DNA of 64,000 bases from Mytilus californianus (taxonomy: Eukaryota > Mollusca > Bivalvia > Mytilida > Mytilidae), in NCBI RefSeq assembly GCF_021869535.1, contig NW_026262581.1, forward strand, positions 73,685,955 through 73,749,954, in the 5' to 3' direction. Below the pieces are notes generated by a model. That model made no database searches and had not been told where the DNA came from. It worked only from the letters and a program-made list of their open reading frames with translations. Below are positions 56,640 to 64,000 of the stretch, piece by piece. Both the position numbers and the translations under genes were made by a program. The stretch's first letter is position 1. The number at the start of each line of letters is the position of its first letter.

Positions 56640-58944
56640 AGACCAATCATACCAATATTTCGGACCTAATTTCTATTTCAAAAAACAATGGCAGACATTA
56701 TCTGTTAACAAAGCTCTGTTCATTACCGGTTAATAAGTTAAATAAAATTTTAGAGGATTGCAACACAATTTCATATAGCAGTCCTAAGTATGAAATCGTT
56801 CAAATTATAATGGCATATTGTTATTCTAAACTGTTTCCCAAAATTGATCGCCCTGAAGATCATAAAAAACAGTTTATTAAAATAAAGTATGTAAATAAAG
56901 GTTTTGATTTTGTAAATATTGCCGGTATTTTTAACGACCATTCTGTTAAAGAACAAATTCCGGGATATTTTGATAATACTGAGGTCCCTCTTATTTGTTA
57001 TATTTACAAGAAATCTACACGGAAATTTGTGTTTAATTATAGCCAATTGTGTAAAGATGTTAACATCAGTGAAAATACACCTACTTCATGTAATTGCAGT
57101 AATTCCGAATACATTTATGGACCCATTTCCCATGTTATAACAGGAGATCTTAACATTGTCAAGACCGAGAGTTAAAATCATTCCTCAGTAAAGGACCTAA
57201 ATATCGTCCCCCGTCAATTATTAATTGGAATGAGTGTCGTAATATCATCCACGACTCACTCCATACTTACTGTTTGAAATGGATAAAACGGGAAAAAGCT
57301 GACAAAAAATCTTTGGACTCTTTTTTTAATTCAGTAATGAACATAGTTGATATACGTATTCAACATTTTAAAGAACATTTTACTCTTAACAATAACCACA
57401 ATAAACCTATTTCTCGTATCAAACATAAACTAAAAGAACTAGCCAAGGAATTTGTTTTTGTCCCGGCCGATAAAGCTGCCAATAATATTATTATTGTTTG
57501 ACGTAAATTTTACATTGAGGTTCTGAAAAAAGAAATCACCAATTCACCAACATTCCAACTGACTCCATTTTCAGAAAACGACATCTGTAACAAACATAAA
57601 CTTTTAGCTACCGCTTTACAAGCAGAACCAAATACAATGAAAGTCCCAACTATATATTAGCTTCCGAAGCTACACAAAACACCTTACAAATATAGATTCA
57701 TTTCGTCTTCAAGCCATTGTTCCACTACTAAATTGTCTATTCTTCTTACCAGTACACTTGGTACAATCAAAAACCTGATAATAAATTGTTCAAATAAGGC
57801 CTTCGAAAATAGTGGAATTAATTACTTCTGGAGTGTCAAGAACTCGTTGGAAGTACTTGATAAATTACATGCATATATTGGTGATTTTGAATCTGTTCAA
57901 AGTTTTGATTTTTCTATCCTATATACCACATTGCCTCACATTCTCATTAAGAAAAAATTCACACACCTAATTAAATGGGCATTTAAAAAGTCAGAATGTG
58001 AATATATATGTTCAAACTCTTTTAGGTCATTTTTAAGTAGCAATAAACAAAAAAACTATGTCAATTGGACATGCTTTGATACTATATATGCCCTTGAATT
58101 TTTACTAGATAACATTTTTTTTCGCTTTGGAGATTCCGTATATCGTCAGGTTATCGGAATTCCAATGGGGACTAACTGTGCACCACTTATTGCGGACCGT
58201 TTTTTGTATTGCTATGAGTTACAATTTATGACAAAAATCAGCAAAGACCCATCGAAACAACATCTGATACACAAATTTAATAATACTTTTAGATATTTGG
58301 ATGATATTTTGGCTCTCAATAATGACGACTTCAGTATGTATATTAAAGAAATTTATCCTGTTGAACTTACTTTAAATAAATCTAATACTAACAATGACCA
58401 CTGCCCTTTCCTCGATCTTGATATCTATATCATTAATGGAAAGCGTAATACTAAAATATATGATAAAAGAGATGATTTTTCATTTCCTATCGTTAATTAT
58501 CCATTTTTAGATGGTGACGTTCCCTTGTCACCATCTTACGGTGTTTATATATCTCAACTTGTACGATTCGCCCGTGTATGTAACAATGTTTTAGATTTTA
58601 ACGAGAGAAATTTATGTATTACTGAAAAATTATTACACCAGGGTTTTCGATATCACAAACTAGTCAAAACATTTACTAAATTTTATCATCGGTATAAGGA
58701 CATCATTCGTAAATATAGCTCAACATGCAGACTTCTTATACGTTCAGGTATTTCACATCCAATTTTTTATGGAAATATTCTTTATAAAGCACAAAAATGT
58801 CAGTATTCACCTCTGAAGCTAACAAAACCTTTAAATAGACTTATTAAGAAGGGATATAGCTACGATACTGTTGTCAGGTCATTAAAGATTGCATATTTTG
58901 GCGTTAATATTGATTCACTTATAGGGTCTTTGCATCGGCACTAA
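56640..58944 (+). pseudogene. Naiad-type Penelope-like reverse transcriptase, nearly complete but broken
   Basis: This is the RT of a PLE, which copies element RNA at the insertion site. The frame is open from just after a TAG at 56639. The first segment (ATG 56810) has PADHKK-type basic residues and ends in the short Cys segment TSCNCSNSEYIYGPISHVIT (57085-57144), the CxC motif described between endonuclease and RT in Naiads. A frameshift at 57158-57162 (one base short) moves to the frame of KGPKYRPPSIINWNECRN, LKWIKREKADKK and FVFVPADKAANNIIIV (57451-57498). Then come TGA (57499-57501) and, later, TAG (57658-57660, where LPKLHK follows and Trp is expected). From there 428 codons are open. 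Motif A is SFDFSILYTTLPH, B is GIPMGTNCAPLIAD, C is FRYLDDIL, D is YPVELTLNKS and E is FLDLDIYI, followed by DKRDDFSFPIVNYPFLDGD and VYISQLVRFARV. There is no C-terminal GIY-YIG domain, and I find none upstream, so the endonuclease is lost or was never present in this copy. The Naiad assignment rests on the CxC motif and on recalled relatives. Confidence 0.88.
57499..57501 (+). other. in-frame TGA at a cysteine position (candidate selenocysteine codon)
   Basis: The reading is PADKAANNIIIV, TGA, RKFYIEVLKKE with no shift on either side. In bivalve and coral relatives that I recall, the same spot is Cys (..VCK/R..Y). The diverged copy at 63.26 kb reads ILCYSHCINC, placing Cys there if one residue is gapped. 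A SECIS-like fold sits in the 3' UTR. A plain nonsense change from TGT/TGC to TGA is the alternative. Confidence 0.55.
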
Positions 58945-59570
58945 ACACATTTATTTAAAAACCAGTTGTTGGCATGACACGGGTTATGTTCTTCTCATAT
59001 ATGTTATGATGGTATGATACTTAACCCCTAACGGGAAGGATTGTGCCTGATATTCATATGATGAAGACATAATCTTTCAATCAGTTTAATTGAAGTCTGG
59101 AGCTGGCATGTCAGTTAACTGCTAGTAGTCTGTTGTTATTTATGTATTATTGTCATTTTGTTTATTTTCTTTGGTTACATCTTCTGACATCAGACTCGGA
59201 CTTCTCTTGAACTGAATTTTAATGTGCGTATTGTTATGCGTTTACTTTTCTACATTGGCTAGAAGTATAGGGGGAGGGTTGAGATCTCACAAACATGTTT
59301 AACCCCACCGCATTTTTGCGCCTGTCCCAAGTCAGGAGCCTCTAGCCTTTGTTAGTCTTGTATTATTTTTAATTTTAGTTTCTTGTGTACAATTTGGAGA
59401 TTAGTATGGCGTTCATTATCACCGAACTAATATATATATTTGTTTAGGGGCGCGGGAATTTCTCGCTGCATTGAAGACCTGTTGGTGACCTTCTGCTGTT
59501 GTCTGTTCTGTGGTCGGGTTGTTGTCTCTTTGACACATTCCCCATTTCCATTCTCAATTTTAATTTATAT
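58945..59570 (+). other. 3' UTR and terminus of the Naiad-like PLE
   Basis: It is colinear with the reverse complement of 17830-18430. It contains the SECIS-like fold, then CTGGCATGTCAGTTAACTGC, the CTGTCCCAAGTCAGGAGCCT module shared with family A, and ends GTTGTTGTCTCTTTGACACA..CCCCATTTCCATTC. The last 55 bp also occur alone at 45.74 kb. The ORF at 59440-59664 is fortuitous. Confidence 0.85.
58995..59062 (+). promoter_or_regulatory. SECIS-like stem-loop in PLE 3' UTR
   Basis: Base helix CATATATG (58996-59003) pairs with CATATG (59055-59060), with 6 pairs next to the core. A quartet TGAT (59007-59010) faces TGAT (59048-59051), giving the U-U, G-A, A-G, U-U set of SECIS cores, within ATGA. 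The upper stem GGTATGATAC (59011-59020) pairs with GGATTGTGCC (59038-59047), 9 of 10 positions including wobbles. The apical loop holds AA at 59023-59024, 13 nt after ATGA. In eukaryotes this fold recruits SBP2/eEFSec to read UGA as selenocysteine. It lies 62 nt after the stop codon. Confidence 0.72.
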
Positions 59571-59574
59571 CTCA

Positions 59575-59810
59575 TATTATTTTGGAAGTTTTATGTCCTT
59601 TTCGATATATAACTCGTGTTTACCGTTGGCAATTTTTAGTGTTCCTGGTGAAGAATGGTGCTAAAACAAACGTAAAGATTCGTGTTGTTCAATCTTTCGA
59701 TATCTATATTGTGTTTTATCGTTGTTATGACTGTTTTCATTCATTTTAATTCATTGCTGTGGTGTTATCTGTATTAATTGGACTTTGCCCCATTGATCAT
59801 TAACTCTTTT
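59575..59810. other. no recognisable gene
   Basis: Nothing recognised. Confidence 0.3.
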
Positions 59811-59814
59811 TAGA

Positions 59815-59945
59815 ATCTCTTTGTAAAATATGGTTATAAAGCTTATGCTAAAAGCGGTATCAAATATTTATGGAGTGGAAAACCTCTTTGAAAGCTGGAA
59901 TTGGATAAGCTAAGCTCCATGCAAGATGAGTTTGATGTGAGGAAC
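59815..59945 (+). pseudogene. possible PLE RT finger-domain remnant
   Basis: The frame YGYKAYAKSGIKYLWSGK, then (after TGA) KLELDKLSSMQDEFD resembles the KAFENSGINYFWSVKNSLEV..LDKL segment at 57.8 kb. It is short, diverged and interrupted; chance is not excluded. Confidence 0.35.
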
Positions 59946-60324
59946 ATAGCGCTGTCACAGTCATCCGCCGTTTAAATCTGTTCTAAGCTGTCAACGTGGC
60001 CCTTTCCATGTGGCGTTATTTTTTCTAGTTGTTTAAATTTACTCTGGATCTTCTCCAGCTGTGTGTTAGTCTACCTTGTCTTCTGCATGACAATGGGTTC
60101 CACTCAAATGCATGTTTTAGTATCATTATGTGTCCTCTCAAGTGCAAAACATTTTCTTAATATGTTCATTGCCTAGGGTTTGTTGTCCAGATTTATATGA
60201 TCTATTTGCTTATAGGTCTGTGCCATCATACGCCACAAATATATACGTGTTATAGTGATGAGACCTCCATTTTGTGTTGGAGTTCTATGATGAGTATCCA
60301 GGTTTTTGTCTCAATAAATATAAT

Positions 60325-60390
60325 CTCATCATATATACCAGGATTAAAATTGTATACGACAGACGCGCGTTTCATCTACAAAAGTGACGT
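60325..60390 (-). repeat. dispersed repeat with 'GACGCGCGTTTCATCTAC'
   Basis: CAGGATTAAAATTGTATACG, then ACAGACGCGCGTTTCATC, is the reverse complement of the end seen at 52.78 kb. Confidence 0.6.
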
Positions 60391-60449
60391 TTGAATAAAA
60401 AAGGTATATAGATTTCAAGTTAAAATTGACATTTCTGATTTGTGTGTTC

Positions 60450-60970
60450 TCATATAGTGCATTAGATTTCCAAACTGGCCTAAGCATGGCTTCCTTGATT
60501 TATTCTCAGTTTATGTCTTCTTCTGCCTTCCTGATATACTTACAATACTTCCTAGATTTTCTAATTGATCAACTCCTTTGTCGTTCCCCCTTCGATTGAT
60601 TCTTGGTCATTCTTCCTTGTCATAACTTTCATTAATTTGGTTTCTCTAATGATAGCCTTCATCATTTTCTTATTTATTCTGATCTCTAATACGATTAGGA
60701 GCAATACCAGATCACCAGCAAAAAGGTCCTTACGGCTGTTTACCATTGTACGTTGGCTTCCTCATTTTGAATCTAATGCTTGTCTTGTAATCCAGTCAAT
60801 AACAATATAAATAATATGACTACTCGGTGATCATTCTTCGTGTAGCTATTTGGTCTATTGCACTTCTGTTATGTCTAGACCTAGCTTGTCTGTTTCTTAA
60901 ACTTTTGTCTAATGCATATTCGATTCGGTTTAATATCATACGGCTATGGGTTTTAATTACTGCTGTAAGC
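60450..60970 (-). pseudogene. LINE reverse transcriptase relic
   Basis: Reading down the minus strand from 60960: RMILNRIEYALDKSLRN, RQARSRHNRSAIDQIATRRM (family form: EQAGFRxGRSxxDQIxTLR), then after a break DWITRQALDS, MVNSRKDLFAGDLVLLL (RT motif C, FADD with the first Asp now Gly) and, lower still, LGSIVS and LRPVWKSNAL-like pieces in changing frames. The order is right for a non-LTR RT, with the segment between motifs 2 and C deleted. At least three frame changes or stops. I cannot say whether it belongs to the same family as the 48-kb fragment. Confidence 0.75.
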
Positions 60971-61194
60971 ATTGGTAAGACTAATAAATAAAACAGGAGT
61001 TTTCAAAGGCATCAATATTGCGTATTTTCTAAATTGGGACAAATATCTAAATGCCACTTGTTTTTTTCTTAAACTGTGGTTACATCTAAGAAATATAAAA
61101 AATCCAATTTCGGCAAATGATCATAATACTCAATGTAAATCTATTAGTTTGGAAGGAGTTGTGGTTTAGCAGGTGATATCCTATATTAATAAAG

Positions 61195-61425
61195 CGTATA
61201 TTATATATAGTATGTACTATCAACGACAAAAACAAAATGTTGTTGCCATTTTCAAATATACTTACTGCACCTTTTTTGTTGGCGTCTTTTTATTTTTAGA
61301 TTTATTTGTTTGTTTCTTTGAATTTTTTAGTCAGTTGTGTTGTATGTCTGTCATGTACATGATGTATGTTTACACACATTTGGGTGGTGGATCCCATTTA
61401 TTGTTACACAAACCTATAATGTCTG
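61195..61425. repeat. third partial copy of the flank of the 50.7/62.3-kb repeat
   Basis: GTATGTACTATCAACGACAA, TTTTTAGTCAGTTGTGTTGT, ATGTATGTTTACACAC and GGTGGTGGATCCCATTTATTG match 52420-52620 and 63800-63990. Only this right-hand module is present. Confidence 0.75.
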
Positions 61426-61429
61426 TTTT

Positions 61430-62315
61430 GGTTTCTATCATTTGCATATTTTTATTAATTCGAAATTCATGTATCATAGCAAATATACTGAAAAGTAAAA
61501 CACTAATATAATGACAGAGGTATTTTGTTTTAGTTACACTGTACTGTTTCTGCAACAAGAAAAAATGAAAAAAGTTGAAATGTCTATGCTAATTATATAA
61601 TAATATCAGTGGCCAAGTCTGTGGAAACAGCATGAATGTCAGCACTTTCCAATTCTGCAAAGGTGTTTTGCAAATCTTCATCATCAACTACATTCAAATT
61701 CGAACTAAAGATGATTTTACCGGATCTTTAAATCCAAGTTTGACAAATTAGACAAAAACACTCAAAACTTGAGATGTGGTAACAACTTATCAGTGTTAAA
61801 TTTATTTGTTCCATCATCATTCCTGAATAGTTTCAAATTATTATTGATCACCATTTGTTCTTTTTTATGTGGCATTACATTCCATGTTTATATCATGTAA
61901 AAATTCATTAACCCTATTACTAAAACGTTTCAATGGTAAGTAGAAACCTTAAAAGCCCATCCTTCTGCAACTTTTAAATTAGTTTTCAAAACTGATTGAA
62001 GCAAAGCCTTTATTTCTATTTGTATTAACTATTTTATTTGTTGGCATATACATGCTTGCCTATGCATATATGGTATTCTAAGACGTGAAGTGTTTGTGTA
62101 AACCTTTATGCAATTTCGCTCAGGACATGCAAATAAAATTTGCTTTTCGAAAATATTCAGTTGCTGCTGTTTCATTATATCCTTCATCTGATTTTTCTTT
62201 GTTATATGTGTAATTAACAGAATAAATAATTCGACAAATAATCCATATTAGGCTGAAAGGAAAAGAAATTTGATCAAAGCTCACTTTTGAAAGGAAATGT
62301 AAAAATGAATTTTTT
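61430..62315. other. no recognisable gene
   Basis: Nothing recognised. It lies between the partial module and copy 2 of the long repeat. Confidence 0.35.
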
Positions 62316-62318
62316 TCC

Positions 62319-64000
62319 AGGGCGATAACACTTTTCCCCCAGGCGCCCTTCTATTTAAGTTTGCCATACTTCAATTCGTCGGCATCAGTTGTCAGTTCAT
62401 CCTATTTACCCTATTTCTATTAACCCTATCTTATGTGAACTTAGCACAATCTCTGAGACACCATTGGCTTCTCCTTGACAAACTGACACTGCTATGGCAA
62501 AAAAACGAAGAACAAAAAAAACAAAACATAGAAAACTAAAGACTAAGCAACATGAACCCAAATACTACCGAGGGTGATTTAAGGTGCTCTTAAGGGGTAA
62601 ACATTTCTGCTGCACATGTGGCACCCGTCGTGTTGATTATTTTCAAATTCAGTGATAAGTCTCATTCGGGGATGTTAAATTCGATGAAAAAAGAACGGTT
62701 TTGTGGATACGACAATTTGGACATATTCATTGCCATTTGTGATATAGATTTTGTATATTTGTCAACTAATCGTAAAGTAGTCAGCCAAATCTCGCAGGTA
62801 TGGCAGCTTCCTTGTTAGCAGCAACCCTCAGAGTCTATAAAGGAATTCAAGATAGTAAACTTGTTTATGTACTCGAACAGATCTAACAATATACACATCT
62901 GATACACACCGTCCCTAGAGTATTTAGTTTCACAATACCCCCTACTCGGATAAAATTTTATGTTAATAGTTGGTAAAGAGATTTCCTGGAGTACTTGGAT
63001 GACCCAGAAATATAACGTTATTCGTAAGAACATGTATGTAACTTAGGTATTCAATACAGTAAAGGAATATCCATTCTTCATCTTTGGTTAAAATTACAAA
63101 GGAATATAGAACAGGCCTATGATTATCCAGATTTCCTCTTTCAAATTGGTAGATCTCCTCGGGGAGTGTGTCTGTATATGGTGAGTATTGAACTGAACAG
63201 TTAATACCTAATTCCGTTATCAGGCAGTTTATGCAATGTGAATAACACAAAATAATCTTGTTTGGGACTTTCTCTGCTGGGAAAACAACATATTTGTCAT
63301 TGAGGTAGGATAGGTGTTTAGCATGATTTGGGTCTTTCAAAATGTGTTTCATTCAATTGAAAAATTAATGGACTATACTAGGCACGAAAGAGGGAGAGCC
63401 CTGTCTAGATATTAAGCACTCCATACAGGGGAACAGGAACTGAAATGGATTCATTTTTTCTAGAAAAAAATCATTATCTTTAATATCATTTTGACTATCT
63501 CATGCCCGTCTGATAACTGAGTAGATAATTAAAAAAAATCGGCATGACGCTTTACGGCTCGTATGATCTAGTTTACTCCAGATCTGCTGGAGTAAGTCGT
63601 CAGTGAAAACCGAGATAACCTTGTAGTATTACTCAGTAGAGGCTGATACAGGTCCATCTAGTTACCTATTTAGACTTTTGAGATATGGGCCTCTCAGATG
63701 TTGATCGACTGTCAAGGACGTAAAAGGTTTTTACAATGTTGTTTCCATTTTGTTTTCCCTTGTATTTATATTTTACTTAATTTGTACTTTATCGAGAAAG
63801 TGTGTTTTATCTACTACAACACAAATTATAGGCGTCTTTGTTAATTTACTATCAACTACAAAAACTTTTTTTGTGCGTCTTTGTTATATTTATTTGTATG
63901 TTTGGTTTTTTTATGTCAGTTGTGTTGTATGTCTGTGATGTATGTTTACACAATTTTGGCTGCTGGATCCCAATTATTGTCACTTTAACACATTATGTGT
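62319..64000 (-). repeat. long direct repeat, copy 2 (runs off the window)
   Basis: Counterpart of 50694-52640. The join at about 62477 (GGCTTCTCC/TTGACAAACTGACAC) replaces about 260 bp of copy 1. A 14-bp insertion (CGCAGGTATGGCAG) near 62793 is absent from copy 1. The match continues to the last base of the window. Confidence 0.88.
62640..63360 (-). pseudogene. PLE family-3 RT, same internal deletion as copy 1
   Basis: Minus-strand reading from 63352: DPNHAKHLSYLNDKYVVFPA, EKVPNKIILC, CLITELGINCSVQYSPY, LDNHRPVLYSFVILTKDEE, then (shifted) GVYQMCILLDLFEYINKF, and after the same junction the VDKYTKSISQMAM C-terminus (about 62760-62720). The shared deletion of the palm shows that the deletion preceded the duplication. 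Confidence 0.75.

Noticed and set aside
56771..57046. 91-codon ORF on - inside the PLE
   Set aside because: Shadow of the RT N-terminal segment on +.
59440..59664. 74-codon ORF at the 3' end of the Naiad-like element as a gene
   Set aside because: It runs through the conserved terminal UTR and into flanking DNA; copies at 17.8 and 9.5 kb do not keep the frame.
1..64000. CRISPR array, operon or bacterial regulatory sites
   Set aside because: The tandem repeats have no unique spacers of constant length and everything recognisable is eukaryotic.

Overview
The window is animal nuclear DNA, most likely from a marine bivalve of the mussel (Mytilus) type. It is AT-rich (by eye roughly two thirds A+T), has no long open frames, and has introns or decay in every recognisable gene. 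It is full of repeat families that I associate with mussel genomes: tails containing 'TGGTATGATTGCCAATGAGAC', 'GAGGCAGAAGATACCAAAGGGAC' and 'GATGAAACGCGCGTCTG'. The species call rests on recognising these repeats, not on a search. I found no convincing host protein-coding gene, rRNA or functional tRNA. Almost everything that can be named is a transposable element or a relic of one.

Layout. 1-4 kb: unremarkable DNA, a 26-bp minisatellite, and a truncated retroelement tail. 4.1-5.3 kb: a complete but dead Tc1-type transposon with TIRs, TA duplications and a DD34E transposase broken over three frames. 8-16 kb: truncated tails of Penelope-like retroelements (PLEs), one still carrying RT C-terminal coding sequence (12.6-14.1 kb), and a degenerate minisatellite (14.2-15.0 kb). 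17-24 kb: more PLE tails, a TTAA-flanked MITE, and an RT C-terminal relic. 26.9-30.5 kb: a whole PIF/Harbinger element with TIRs, an AAG target duplication, a decayed HARBI1-like transposase on + and a better preserved Myb/SANT-like partner gene on -. 31-36 kb: an orphan ORF, tandemly joined PLE fragments, and 65-bp and 51-bp tandem repeats. 36-43 kb: a palindrome and a 618-bp TTAA MITE. 44.4-47.0 kb: a 2.58-kb TIR element with a CAG duplication, carrying two head-to-head tRNA-like segments and a long hairpin. 48 kb and 60.5-61 kb: LINE relics. 50.7-52.6 and 62.3-64.0 kb: two copies of one long repeat holding an internally deleted PLE. 56.6-59.6 kb: the best preserved retroelement.

The retroelement at 56.6-59.6 kb is the main find. 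It encodes a PLE reverse transcriptase preceded by a short CxC segment, the arrangement described for the Naiad (N-terminal endonuclease) group. One in-frame TGA lies where I recall relatives having cysteine. The 3' UTR, about 60 nt after the stop, folds on paper into a textbook SECIS shape: a UGAU/UGAU non-Watson-Crick quartet, a stem of about 10 bp, and AA in the apical loop. A second, diverged copy of the same UTR at 18.4 kb keeps the same quartet and stem. Together these suggest that the family encodes a selenoprotein. This copy also has a frameshift and a TAG, so it is itself dead.

The elements interact mainly by nesting and truncation. At least three PLE families leave short 3' ends across the window, several joined tail to body. 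The Harbinger pair (nuclease plus Myb-like protein) is the usual two-protein system of that superfamily.
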